This document shows positions 1-9,921 of a DNA stretch of 60,000 nt, one piece after another (position 1 is the stretch's first letter; the number at the start of each line of letters is the position of its first letter). The stretch is from Adiantum capillus-veneris. Its lineage: Eukaryota; Streptophyta; Polypodiopsida; Polypodiales; Pteridaceae. The translations under genes were made by a program, and so were the position numbers. Location: assembly GCA_014529385.2 (NCBI GenBank), contig CM043962.1, forward strand, positions 85,622,180 through 85,682,179, written 5' to 3'. The notes under the pieces are model-generated. The model saw nothing but the letters and a program-made list of their open reading frames with translations. It was not told where the DNA came from and searched no databases.

Positions 1-13
1 ACGTTGGGGAGGT
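1..13 (+). other. Polypurine tract of a family A gypsy element
   Basis: The purine-rich run GTTGGGGAGGT lies directly before the TG that opens the LTR at 14. The same sequence, reversed, lies between the pol stop codon and the LTR at 59420-59430. This is the expected primer site for plus-strand DNA synthesis. It shows that the body of this element lies to the left of the window. Confidence 0.75.
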
Positions 14-652
14 TGTAAGGTCGATCAAAAGAGCACCATTGTACCTTGAAATGAATATAATGGAAAAAGTTACTATTTTTAGCAGTTTTCCGAATTATGT
101 CAGTGTCATGATGTTTAGTATGTTTAAAAGCTTCAAAATGTGAATTAAAATAATTTTTGTAAAAAATTTCCAAAAATAGTAAGTTTTTGGTCACCCGACC
201 CGTCCAGTTTTGACCATTTCGAAAAACTGCACCCGTACCTCGAATTTGAAAAAAATGCATTTTCGGACCCCGGGGGCTGCTAAATATGGCAGGTACTCGG
301 ACCAGTACGCCTTAGTTAGGGCTTGGTATAGCAATTTTCGGCATGAAATTCCGACTCGTATGACCTGTTTTAGCCAAAAATCGATTTTTCCAAAAATTGA
401 GCGGGGAGGCACTGGAGCCCGAGGCTATGTGGGAGCAGGCTCCAGGCCAGTCCGAGTCAGCTTTAGCAGCTCTGGGATGCCTTTTGTCCTTGTGGGAGTT
501 TTGGGAGAGTTTCAGCTTGCAACTAAGTGTGAGAGCCAGTTAACCAAGCCAACTTGACACTTGGTGGGTAGGCAACTGGACTTGCCATGCTTAACTAGAG
601 AGGCTCCCAGATGCAAATAGCAACCTAGATCGATTTTCAGCTTGAGGAGGCC

Positions 653-660
653 TATTTAAA
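653..660 (+). promoter_or_regulatory. TATA-like core promoter in LTR A1
   Basis: TATTTAAA sits in a context (GCCTATTTAAAGG) conserved in LTR A2 at 48810-48817 and, reversed, in LTR A3 at 58758-58765. In each case (CA)n-rich sequence follows within about 10-60 bp. A retrotransposon promoter is expected in the LTR; the start site near 685-695 is inferred. Confidence 0.5.
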
Positions 661-667
661 GGTGTGC

Positions 668-704
668 TCACACACACACACACACATGCTCACACACACA
701 CACC
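668..704. repeat. (CA)n microsatellite in LTR A1
   Basis: Two CA tracts are broken by ATGCT. Equivalent longer tracts occur in LTR A2 (about 48826-48910) and LTR A3 (about 58680-58752, as GT). They fall just downstream of the putative TATA box, so they would form the start of the transcribed leader. Confidence 0.9.
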
Positions 705-1515
705 CAGTATACACCCACACAGCTTGGGGAGGTGCTACCGGTACGCACACAGTTTTTGAAGGAGGAGCAAGGAGGGAGGTGCTGCCGAAATTCTCATCTT
801 GAGGATTCATTGGATCAGAAAAATCAGAGGATTCTCAGCCCCTAATCATGGTAATTATGGTTAAATTATGGTTCTTCTTAATTCTCATCATTACTCTCTC
901 ATAATTCTCGTCTACTATGCCTACTTTTAGCTATAATTCCCAATAGCTGCTCTTCAATTAGCTAAATTATGCAGCCATTCATCATCCTTAATCAAGGATT
1001 AATACATGATTAGGAAAGATTCTCTCTCTAGGCAGCATAGTTAATAAATTGTCTGCCGGTAATAAAGTAGATTTGATGGAATTCATTCTTTTATCATTCA
1101 ATAGTATTGCAATTAAATTAGACTCAATCTTCTCACACATTAAAATGTGATTAAGACTGAAAATTTAACCGTCATTAGGCAATTAAGAAGAGAATTTTCT
1201 ATCACACATGCCTGCGGTAATTCTGCATCTTCAAATTGGTATAGGAAAGTGATTGAACTCGCTTATTTCATCTCTCTTGTAAATCAAGTAGTAAAATTCT
1301 GAATTTCTTAATCATCTAAGCCAAGTGATTAACTTAGAGCTAGTTCCCATAAGGGCAAGTAAAGAACTACCCATAAAATTGCTAGGTCTCGAAGGAAAAA
1401 TCAAATCTCTTGCATAAAGTGGATTCATTAATGATTCTAATATGCAAATTGGTTTGTTATAATGCTCTCGGACTTTAGCTCTTTTTCAAGTTTATCATTT
1501 AAAGTAGTGAGTAAA

Positions 1516-1656
1516 ATGGCCCCGGTTAAGAGAACTCGCTTCAGTGGTGCCCAGGACCGCGACGCGGGAACAAGCAATGTCAATGGAAAGGGAAAAGCTC
1601 CCATGGACGAACAAATACTGGCCATCTCACGGGCCATTGACAAAGAAATGGAAGAG
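1516..1656 (+). CDS. LTR-encoded leader exon, 47 codons, copy A1
   Basis: An ATG-initiated frame runs 141 nt to a splice-donor-like GAG|GTAGGT. The predicted peptide starts MAPVKRTRF, is basic at first, then has GKGKAPMDEQ and an acidic end. The same 141-nt frame occurs without indels in LTR A2 (49754-49894) and LTR A3 (57716-57856, reversed), although flanking LTR sequence is full of indels. Unspliced, the frame runs only ten codons more, to a stop at 1686. The donor leaves phase 0, and a phase-0 acceptor-like site lies at 3351-3352 before an ORF in the family A internal region. I infer that it encodes the N-terminus of a spliced retrotransposon protein. It resembles nothing I recognise. Confidence 0.5.
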
Positions 1657-1961
1657 GTAGGTCATAATTTTATTCAAGTCGTTTGAATTAACATTGCAGA
1701 CGTTTAGTTAGGAATGAACATATCCCCAAAACATGTTGGAGAAATCCAACGGAAACCTCGGCACTGAACTCATTTGTACATTAAAGTCTAAAGTAGGAAA
1801 GAAATGATTGATGGGTATGCTGTTTGCAATAGGAAAGAATGTCTGCTAGGGAAAATTTAGCTCAACATGTTCATTTTATTTCCAATGTTGAATCAGTCCT
1901 GACCCCCCTACTGATCACAGGGGGCAGAGTTCCTCGTTAAGGGCTCTTGAATCCACGGCTA

Positions 1962-2067
1962 GCTTTTTATGTGGTGGATACCCACGACTTGCTTTCTATG
2001 CGGTGGAAACCCACGACTTGCTTTCTATGCGATGGGAGTGTCCATGTCATGCTTTCTATGCGGTGGA
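1962..2067. repeat. About 30-bp tandem array in LTR A1
   Basis: Four imperfect units centre on CTTTCTATGCGGTGG (the first reads TTTTTATGTGGTGG). The array recurs in LTR A2 (50482-50595) and LTR A3 (about 57304-57425, reversed). It lies downstream of the leader exon, inside the inferred intron. Conservation suggests a regulatory role but does not prove one. Confidence 0.7.
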
Positions 2068-2740
2068 CATACCTAGTTGTATGGGTAGCTAGGCGACAAC
2101 GGGAGGAGTAAACTCTCGCTGGAGGGGGATGTTGTACCTTCAGAACATTGGAATTTTAATGAATAAGTTTGAGTAGAATTTTTACTAGAATACTGTCTTA
2201 GTGTTGTTTGCAATACTGATTGAAGGGCTGTCTTAATGAACATTGTGACCTGGAATTTAATCAAGGAATATTTATGTTGAACAATCATTGTGGTAGTAAT
2301 TAGGACACACAAGGAAGTGTGAGTGTGGGGGTGGAAAGTTGGGGCTTGGCTCAAGTTGCCAATGCCTATGAGATGGGTGGTCCCGATTGGTCGGGAACTC
2401 TCTATCCCCATAGTGTTCAATTCGATATTAGTAATACTCATTGCCCCTAGTGCGGTGAGATCTCGAGAGTACGTGCCTCTGAAACATGGGGAAAAAGGCA
2501 CTCGGGTTTTCTCTCCTCTTGGAAGGTGGGTCTTAGGATCGCTAGATAGTTTCAGTACGCTTCCCCTACGAGGTGGAGCTAGATCTCATTGCTAGTAGGC
2601 TCGAGCTCGACTCACTTTGTGATGAGAGATCGTCCGCTAGCTGAACCCTGAACCACTTTGTTTGCTTTTGCTATAGATCTAGTGGCCACCAGGTTCACCA
2701 TCAGATCCGCTGTTTGATATGGCGGGGTGGGGACCTCACA

Positions 2741-3186
2741 TAATTACTAAGCTAAGCTATGCTAATATGAGTGATTATGTGAGGAGATGTACATCTTTCT
2801 CGTAAGAATATTCCTTCTTCCTCTCAATCTACTCTCATACCCCGCTAGCTCTCACCATCTTCAAAGGTATGTGAGGTCTTGGGTCTGAGACCGTGAGGGA
2901 ATGAATGTTGTGTTTGATAAGTGTTTTGATTAATGCATGAACTTTCCATCTTCATTGCACTAGCTAGTATTGAAGGAACACAAAGAATTGTATTGTAAAA
3001 TGTCTCTCTTGATGGGAGAAACCATAATACAAAGCCTCTTGGAGGGGGGACCTTTTCCATGCAAATCCGGTCCTCAACTGTTGTCAATTGCTTAATTTCT
3101 CTCTCTTTTGAAGTATTGTTCATGCCATCTAGCTAGGTGTTATACTTTTTGTTGCTCTCTCCACCCAAGCACTCTTGTTATTCTCA
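2741..3186 (+). repeat. Family B LTR fragment joined to LTR A1
   Basis: This matches the 3' part of the family B LTR, from TAATTACTAAGC to TTGTTATTCTCA. It is fused to the end of LTR A1 at exactly the same base as the junction at 9921/9922. It stops short of the normal family B end (CATTAAATGTTACA) and switches to a family A LTR end at about 3187. Confidence 0.8.
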
Positions 3187-3238
3187 CCAGGTTCACCATC
3201 AGATCAGCTGTTTGATATGGTGGGGTGGGGACCTCACA
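3187..3238 (+). repeat. Terminal 52 bp of a family A 5' LTR
   Basis: The last part of LTR A, ending GGGACCTCACA, is followed two bases later by a primer binding site. It is therefore the remnant of a 5' LTR whose rest has been deleted or replaced by the family B fragment. It marks the left end of the second family A element in the window. Confidence 0.75.
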
Positions 3239-3240
3239 CC

Positions 3241-3252
3241 TGGTATCAGAGC
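3241..3252 (+). other. Primer binding site, initiator tRNA-Met, family A
   Basis: TGGTATCAGAGC is the usual plant Ty3/gypsy primer site complementary to the 3' end of initiator tRNA-Met. It lies two bases after the LTR end and is followed by CTAGG. It fixes the plus orientation of this family A element. Confidence 0.85.
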
Positions 3253-3352
3253 CTAGGTTAGGCTGGGAAATAAAGTCGTACTGTTTGAATATTTAAAAAG
3301 GAACTGAAAGTATATAGGTAGCTGATCCGAATTCCTTGCATTGGTGTTGCAG

Positions 3353-3856
3353 GAAGACCCCGTGCTAGAATATCGGAAGCTCCAAGTGTTTGAGCTTATT
3401 TATGAGCAAGCTCGAAGATCCCCACTTTACCAGTTCAGGCGATATGTCATGGAGATACTGATGAAGGCTCATACGCCACACTCCACTCGCATTGATAGAG
3501 GATGGGAACTTGATTGGACACTTGTAGGTGGGGTTTACTACATCAACGCTCGGAAGCTAGGATGCCTGGCTACCGATTTGAAGAAGATACATTGGGGAGA
3601 AGAGTTGAGGGTAGTGGAGTTATTCTACTTGATGCCTACTCGATTAGACCTGACTGTTTCACGCAACTCCAATCAAACCATCAACGATTGGCTCTTGGAA
3701 AAGGTCACTGAGGTGATCCTAGCAAACAGAGTCAAAACTTTTGGAGTACCAAAAGAGGAATTCCCGCTTGATATCTTAGTTTATTATCCACTCAAGGATG
3801 AGTACAGGAACTATTTCACGAACAAAGTAGTGCATCATGTGAATACCATCTCCTAG
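3353..3856 (+). CDS. Accessory ORF between primer site and gag, family A
   Basis: About 167 codons are open from an acceptor-like site (TTGCAG|GAAGAC) to TAG. There is no ATG at the frame's start, which fits a downstream exon. The predicted protein opens EDPVLEYRKLQVFELIYEQA and has many aromatic and charged residues, with no motif I recognise and no signal or membrane segment. Joined to the LTR leader exon it would make a protein of about 214 residues. Two AATAAA signals follow within 100 bp, suggesting its own poly(A) site. Gag lies farther downstream, beyond the inserted B1 element. The frame has no internal stop, unlike nearly all other coding regions here. Function unknown. Confidence 0.5.
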   Translation, partial: EDPVLEYRKLQVFELIYEQARRSPLYQFRRYVMEILMKAHTPHSTRIDRGWELDWTLVGGVYYINARKLGCLATDLKKIHWGEELRVVELFYLMPTRLDLTVSRNSNQTINDWLLEKVTEVILANRVKTFGVPKEEFPLDILVYYPLKDEYRNYFTNKVVHHVNTIS

Positions 3857-3935
3857 GCGTATTTTATACGCAATCCAAAAAGCCATGTAATAAGTTGATC
3901 ATCAATTATCCTAAACCTTGAGGGGTTTCAATTGT

Positions 3936-3955
3936 AATAAATCTTCATCAATAAA
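3936..3955 (+). terminator. Paired AATAAA poly(A) signals
   Basis: AATAAA occurs at 3936-3941 and 3950-3955, some 80-100 bp after the stop codon of the accessory ORF and before gag. If used, they would end a subgenomic transcript upstream of gag. This is by sequence only. Confidence 0.4.
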
Positions 3956-3963
3956 GTGCTTTT

Positions 3964-4599
3964 TGTAACATTTAATGACCTAAAAACTTATGTGTAGCGG
4001 AAATTAGCATGAACATAGTGGGCATTTCATTAGAATAGATTCCTAATGAGAATTACAAGAGTGCTTGGGTGGAGAGAGCAACAAAAAGCATAACACCTAG
4101 TTAGATAGCATCAACAATACTTTCAAAAGAGAGAGAAATTAAGCTATTGACAACAGTTGAGGACTGGATTTGCATGGAGCCGGTCCCCCCTCCAAAAGGC
4201 TTTGTATTATGGTTTCTCCCATCAAGAGAGACATTGTACAATACAATTATTTGTGTTCCTTCAAGACTAGCTAGTGCAATGAAGATGAAAGCTTCATGCA
4301 CTAAGCAAAACACTTAACAAACACAACTTTAATTATCCTCGTTCTCAGACCCAAGACCTCACACACCTTCGAAGATGGTGAGAGCTAGCAGGGTATGAGA
4401 GTAGATTGAGAGGAAGAAGGAGTATCTTACGAGAAAGATGTACATCTCCTCACATAATCACTCATATTAGCATAGCTTAGCTTAGTAATTAGCTTGGTAG
4501 AGGAGATGAGCATGCATTGAAGCTTGGATCTTGGTTGGATTTGCATCCACATGCCAAGAGTGTGTTGATGTAGGCTTCTATCTCACAAGCTTGGAGTAG
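3964..4599 (-). repeat. Truncated 3' LTR of B1
   Basis: Read on plus, it starts TGTAACATTTAATG and matches 6810-7445 almost base for base. It then breaks at GGAGTAG into protease sequence. The missing part corresponds to about 960 bp of the complete copy. Confidence 0.9.
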
Positions 4600-6392
4600 C
4601 CTTGGACATGAAGCCTCAATTTCCCGATTAAGGGAGTGACTGAAGCCTCTTGCCCCTTGAAGGCACTGTCTGCGGGTAGGACATCTCCCATCTCGTAGGA
4701 TTGTATGCCTAGCTTGGTGGCCAACTCTATAGATATAAAATTGTGAGTAGAACCAGGGTCAAAGAGAATAAAAGCATCATGTTCTCTTACCTTTCCCCAA
4801 GCATGGCATAGAGGAGATCCTTTGTGATGATTTTCGTGAGTCTCCTCCTCTTGGATTTCAACCAAGGAAGCTCTAGGAGGATCTTGGCGGTTGTTCTTTT
4901 GGGGACAAGCGCGGTATGCATGCCCTTGTTCACCGCACTTGAAACACCGGTTATCCTTGCGATAACGCTCAAGCTCTTCAGGAGAGAGTTTGTTCTTACC
5001 TTTGTTAACTCCTTTCTCTTTAGCTTTGTTGGAGTTGCCCTTAGGGGACTTTTGGACATTGTCCTTCCCCTTAGGCTCATTGGAACCCTTGTTTTCCGGG
5101 GGCTTATTATTTCTTTTAGCCCCTATTTGGAAATTGATTTGAGAGGCCACCATAGTATGGTGTATTACCGCCGATATGGTACGTGGCCTTTGGGAATTGA
5201 CATACTCCGCCATTTCTTCGGTTAAGCCCGCAAAAAATTGTTGCTTTTGCTCTCCAAAATCCAACTTTTTGAAGACAGTGGCTTTGAGTTGTAGGTCCCA
5301 AAACTTGTCTACATATTTGTGGATGGATTCATTGGGAGAGAGCTTTAAGCTTCGCCATTCGGTGAGTACCTTGTCTTTGGCATCGGTGGCCAAAAACTGC
5401 TTCATAATGGAAGCTCTTAAAGCTTTCCATGTTCGTGGAGCTTCACCGTTGGCTCGTAGGCTAGACCACCATTGTCTGACGGACTTTTGAAAGTGCATAG
5501 CTACATGGCGTAGCTTAGAGGACTCTGTGAAGCCCTCATCTCCAAACGCCGCATCGAATTGCTGGATAAAGGCCAAGACTTTGTCCGTAGCACCAAAGGT
5601 ACCATCATAGGTAAGGAAAGAGATGCTCTTCCCTCCCTCTTTGAATTTCTTCAGTTTGGATGAACTCTTCCATGTAGCATAGGATTTCCTAAGGCCTCTT
5701 CTTTTTGATGGTTCAAAGGTTGCACCATCACTTTCTTCAGAAGGTGAAGAATTTGAAGAAGGTGGAGAAGAGGGTGACCTCTTTCTCGCCTTTTTCTTGT
5801 CTTGATCTTCGTCATTTTTACCATCACTTTCATGAGAGGAAGAGGATGAAGAAGATGGAGAAGAGGGTGTCCTCTTTCTCGCCTTTTTCTTCTCTTGCTT
5901 TTTATCATCCCTCTTTGCATTATGGCGTGGAGAAGAGTGTGATGGTCTTCTCTGCTTTGGTGGTGATGGAGAGCGTTTAGCCCGCCGTCTTCGTGGAGCC
6001 ATCTCCGCCGAGGTGGTGGGAGACTCGTTTCTTTCTCGTTCCTTCGGTGGGGGCTCTTGAGTTCTCCTTTGGGAAGGAGATGCATCATCAAGAAGTAAAT
6101 TCTTGAGCCCTTCATATGGATTCTCTTCTTCTTCCCGAATCGGAGAGAGACCTCTTTTGGGAGTCTCACAAGGAGGCTTCCTAGGTATTCTCTTGTCATG
6201 GTGATGAGCTTGGAGAATCCCGTGAGCACGGAGCTACCGTTGCACTTCACTTTGGAGAGACGGATTGCCCATGGCTTGTTGAAGCCTAGAAACAAGATAG
6301 TTAACAAGCATTGAAGCATCATTAGTAGCTTGCTCATGAGCAAAATCAAAGTTATCAACATTAATTTCACTCTCTTTACTATTGTCAGCCAT
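4578..6392 (-). pseudogene. gag: Gag and start of protease, family B (B1)
   Basis: The frame starts at ATG 6392 (MADNSKESE) and runs to 4578, with one in-frame TAG at 6234-6236. Order: an N-terminal gag region; a strongly basic RS-like block (RRRRAKRSPSPPKQRRPSH) with two serine/acid repeats; a retrotransposon gag core (FLTYDGTF, AFGDEGFTES); and a CCHC zinc knuckle (CFKCGEQGHAYRAC). It then enters aspartic protease at ILFDPGSTHNFIS, where the canonical DSG/DTG is DPG. The frame ends in LTR sequence, so protease is truncated and no pol follows. The product would be a capsid-like protein. The ORF from 6002 down is open for 474 codons, the longest frame in the window. Confidence 0.85.
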
Positions 6393-6796
6393 TCTAACAA
6401 CTTTTAGGTGTAAACTATTTAGGTGTACTTTGGCACTTCAAGCCCTAGTTGCTACTCCTCTTTATCCCTTTAGAAAAAGCACTCAAGCTACTGTACCCAC
6501 GGCTCGAATACCATTAATTGCAAGGAATAGAAGAGAGGGTCTTTCGACACCAAAACAACACCTGCTCCTGTCAAGCTTCTAATAGCTCAATAGTGGTTAA
6601 GCCGTAGGCAAGCCCCATAGGACTCCACAATTAAGACCATAGCTCTCGACGGTGATGCCCCGTTAACTGCACGAAGGCAGGCGCACTGCAAGGCTAAAAA
6701 ATCCCTATTCTACCTACTCACAGGCAATTAATAATACCAACCATTTATAGCTAGCTTGAGGACCTCCCTTCTTGAGCAAGAAAAGAGAAACCTTGT

Positions 6797-6808
6797 GCTC
6801 TGATACCA
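6797..6808 (-). other. Primer binding site of B1
   Basis: The reverse complement reads TGGTATCAGAGC, one base inside the 5' LTR end at 6810. It is complementary to initiator tRNA-Met, as in family A. Confidence 0.85.
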
Positions 6809-6809
6809 A

Positions 6810-8407
6810 TGTAACATTTAATGACCTAAAAACTTATGTGTAGCGGAAATTAGCATGAACATAGTGGGCATTTCATTAGAATAGATTCCTAATGAGAATT
6901 AAAAGAGTGCTTGGGTGGAGAGAGCAACAAAAAGCATAACACCTAGTTAGATAGCATCAACAATACTTTCAAAAGAGAGAGAAATTAAGCTATTGACAAC
7001 AGTTGAGGACCGGATTTTCATGGAGCCGGTCCCCCCTCCAAAAGGCTTTGTATTATGGTTTCTCCCATCAAGAGAGACATTGTACAATACAATTCTTTGT
7101 GTTCCTTCAAGACTACCTAGTGCAATGAAGATGAAAGCTTCATGCACTAAGCAAAACACTTAACAAGCACAACTTTAATTATCCCCGTTCTCAGAACCAA
7201 GACCTCACACACCTTCGAAGATGGTGAGAGCTAGCAGGGTATGAGAGTAGATTTAGAGGAAGAAGGAGTATCTTACGAGAAAGATGTACATCTCCTCACA
7301 TAATCACTCATATTAGCATAGCTTAGCTTAGTAATTATCTTGGTAGAGGAGATGAGCATGCATTGAAGCTTTGCTCTTGGTTGGATTTGCATCCACATGC
7401 CAAGAGTGTGTTGATGTAGGCTTCTATCTCACAAGCTTGGAGTAGGTGATGAGCTCTCCATTAAAGCTTGGGAAGTGATAGTCTTATCTTTCTTCACACA
7501 TGAGATTGTGTGAGTGTGTGTGTGTGATAATGCCTTGCAAAAATCAGCCCCATCTCTCTCTTGGGCGAGCCCTCTTGCTATTTGCTCTTGCTGAGCCCTC
7601 ATTGGCTCTCACCAAGTCAAGCCAATGACTATTAAGCAGCATAAGTGATAGCCTTCTGACATGTGTACCCATTTCCCCTTTTGTGAGAGCTTTAGGTAAC
7701 TAAATAATTAAACTAAACTCTCATTGGACCCCTTTGCTTCTTGGCCAATAGGAATCAGGCAAGCCATTTGGCTCCTGAATGCTCATTGGACCCCTTGTGA
7801 GACTGCCCAATAGTCTTCTAGGAGACTTAATTCTCATTGGTTTCTTTTATTAAATGTTTTTAAGTTAATTAAACTAGATTTACTCTAGCTTAATTCTCAT
7901 TGGTCCACTTCAAGGGTCATCCAATAGAAACTGGGCACACCTTGTGGGCATCTGGCCGAGGGAGCTGACATGTGTCCCTCATTCCCTTTGTGTAAAGGGA
8001 GCCTGTGTGTGTGTGTGTGTGACTTTCTCTCTCATCCCCTACTCTCAAGGCTCACCCCCTCCCATGTAGGGATATGCAAAGACTTTTTAGTCACACACAA
8101 AGCATCCAATTTCCCCTAGGTTTGACCTTTGGACACAACCTTTGAATTTTGGAACCTTAGCATTTTGGAAGTCTTAATGGGCTGAACCTTAGGGTCTTTT
8201 TAGCCCATTGTTGCACATGGCTCTTTTGCAGATGCCCCCCCCCCCCCCCTTTGGATCCCTATTTTCCCTCCTTTGGATCCCTACTGTGGCCGGTCTGCTA
8301 GCTTAACCAATATTCTAGCTTTTTCTCCCCTGGCACTTCCCCACATTAAATGATCAGTTTAATATGAGAAAATCATTTAGGAGAATTAGATATTGATTAT
8401 TATGACA
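6810..8407 (-). repeat. Complete 5' LTR of B1 (1,598 bp)
   Basis: Read on plus, it runs from TGTAACATT to ATTATTATGACA; in its own orientation it starts TGTCATAATAATC and ends TGTTACA. It is the best reference for family B LTRs here. It contains short TG tracts near 7510 and 8005 and a run of about 15 C at 8235-8250. I see no convincing ORF. Confidence 0.9.
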
Positions 8408-8524
8408 CTTTTTGTCTCTGAATCTCTGTCTCTTGATAAAGTGGTATCTTGAATTTTATTTAAAGTCTCGTGTCTATTTTGAAATCCAAGTAATGGTATC
8501 AAGAATCTCGTATAACCCATGTAG

Positions 8525-9508
8525 GAACTGCCTGTTGCTCTGCACTCGGCAGCGCAAGAGAAGAAGCTCCTCCTTAAGCAAGCCCAACCTCCGATCTTTA
8601 AGGGCGAGGGGGCAAATGTGGAGAGAGATGTGGAAGTGTGGATGGAAGCCATGGACGACTACTTTGAAGCTGCGGGGACCCAACCCGTAAATCAAAACAT
8701 GCTTGCAATGTTCCGCTTGACTGGCGATGCCAAGATATGGTGGAAGTAACATTGCAGGGACTTGGATATTAAGGGATCTTCCCAATACTGGGAAGACATC
8801 AAAGCTACGATAATGGGGCATTATTTACCACCTGCCTATAGGACCTTGAAGATGAATGAATTCTTTTCACTTCGGCAGCAGCAGCTGACTTCATCTATCG
8901 AAGAATATTATGCAAAGTTTGTCACTCTTCGGAGATACGCTCCTAAGATGACCTTGGAACAACAGGTGGCGAGGTTCTGCCACGGGCTAATCGACCCTTT
9001 GAATACTCCATTGGAAGCTCTCAGGCCAACGACACTACAGGATGCCTTGTTGAGGGCCAAACCTCTAGCTCTTGAAGTACAAAAGGTTAATCAAAATAGG
9101 AGGAATCATTGGGCAAAGAGGGCAAGGACAACTGCTTGGAATAACAGACCAGCCAACCAAGCATATGACCAGCGTCCTATTGTGGCTACCACCACAACCA
9201 TGGAGTTCCCAGATGTTCGATGCTATGGTTGCGGCGAGTATGGACATTATAGATCCAAGTGCCCCAGGAACATTCAGGCAACCAACGCCAATGCCATACC
9301 CTTGAATACCCATGGGCGTGGCCAAGCTAATGGAAGAGGAGGACATGGAAGGATGAACAGAGGGCGAGGGAGTGGAGCTACCGCTAGAGTGAATGCCGCA
9401 GTGGTACAACCAACTGTGGGTGACGAAGCAGTGGAGAGAGCAACCTTGCATGCTGCAATTGACAACCCCAATGGCTGCGAGAAATACGCAGTAATTCATA
9501 CACCTTGA
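8525..9508 (+). pseudogene. gag: Gag of family A, broken
   Basis: This frame is open from just after a TAG at 8522, with one in-frame TAA at 8747-8749. It shows a typical gag core (QPPIFKGEGANVERDVEVW, then WMEAMDDYFEA, RLTGDAKIWW and YAKFVTLRRYAP) and a CCHC knuckle at 9221-9262 (CYGCGEYGHYRSKC), followed by a Gly/Arg-rich tail. It would package element RNA in cytoplasmic particles. The frame ends by accident where gag is fused to the middle of an LTR at 9509, so protease and all of pol are deleted. B1 separates this gag from the accessory ORF of the same element. Confidence 0.85.
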
Positions 9509-9921
9509 AGGGTGGAAAGTAGGGGCTTGGCTCAGGTTGCCAATGCCTATGAGATGGGTGGTCCCGATTGGTCGGGAACTCTCTATCCCCATAGTGTTCA
9601 ATTCGATATTAGTAATACTCATTGCCCCTAGAGTGGTGAGATCTCGAGAGTATGTGCCTCTAAAACATGGGGAAAAAGGCACTCGGGGTTTCTCTCCTCT
9701 TGGAAGGTGGGTCTTAGGATCGCTAGATAGTTTCAGTACGCTTCCCCTGCGAGGTGGAGCTAGATCTCATTGCTAGTAGGCTCGAGCTCGACTCACTTTG
9801 TGATGAGAGATCGTCTGCTAGCTGAACCCTGAACCACTTTGTTTACTTCTGCTATAGATCTAGTGGCCACCAGGTTCATCATCAGATCCGCTGTTTGATA
9901 TGGCGAGGTGGGGACCTCACA
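9509..9921 (+). repeat. 3' part of a family A LTR
   Basis: This equals 2328-2740 of LTR A1, starting GGGTGGAAAGTAGGGG and ending ACCTCACA. It is fused to gag on the left and to family B LTR sequence on the right. It is very like the 2328-2740 copy, and the similarity continues into the adjoining family B sequence. Confidence 0.85.

Larger units (their letters stand above)
14..2740 (+). repeat. LTR A1: 3' LTR of a family A Ty3/gypsy chromovirus
   Basis: This 2,727-bp LTR starts TGTAAGGTC and ends ACCTCACA. Both ends match the other copies (35777-51263 with insertions, and 56634-59419 reversed). A polypurine tract precedes it, so it is the 3' LTR of an element off the left edge. Internal landmarks shared by all three copies are a TATTTAAA box, (CA)n tracts, a 47-codon leader ORF and a short tandem array. 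Apart from the leader, the copies differ by many small indels, so they are not recent duplicates. Family assignment comes from the copy at 56634-59419, which is joined to a pol end with a chromodomain. Confidence 0.85.
3964..8407 (-). mobile_element. Element B1: family B gypsy, pol-deleted, with target-site duplication
   Basis: In minus orientation this element has a 5' LTR (6810-8407), primer site, gag plus the start of protease, and a truncated 3' LTR (3964-4599). CTTTT occurs at both 3959-3963 and 8408-8412, the expected 5-bp duplication. It sits inside a family A internal region, which continues at 8408. All of RT, RNase H and integrase is missing: protease is joined straight to LTR sequence near 4599. 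The two LTRs differ at about a dozen of 636 aligned positions by eye, so the insertion is fairly young compared with the other elements. Confidence 0.9.

Noticed and set aside
210-557. 115-codon plus ORF and its minus partner at 191-412
   Set aside because: They lie in the U3-like part of LTR A1; the equivalent positions in A2 and A3 are broken by indels.
2323-2595. 90-codon ORF recurring at 9537-9776, 50847-51119 and reversed near 56779-57054
   Set aside because: It recurs because the LTR recurs. It has no own start context and overlaps a region of non-coding U5; minus-strand frames there are equally open.
2845-3123. 92-codon minus ORF recurring at 10026-10304, 16362-16625, and similar 70-codon ORFs at 4101 and 6947
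   Set aside because: These are frames in family B LTR sequence; they change length with each copy and have no coding features.
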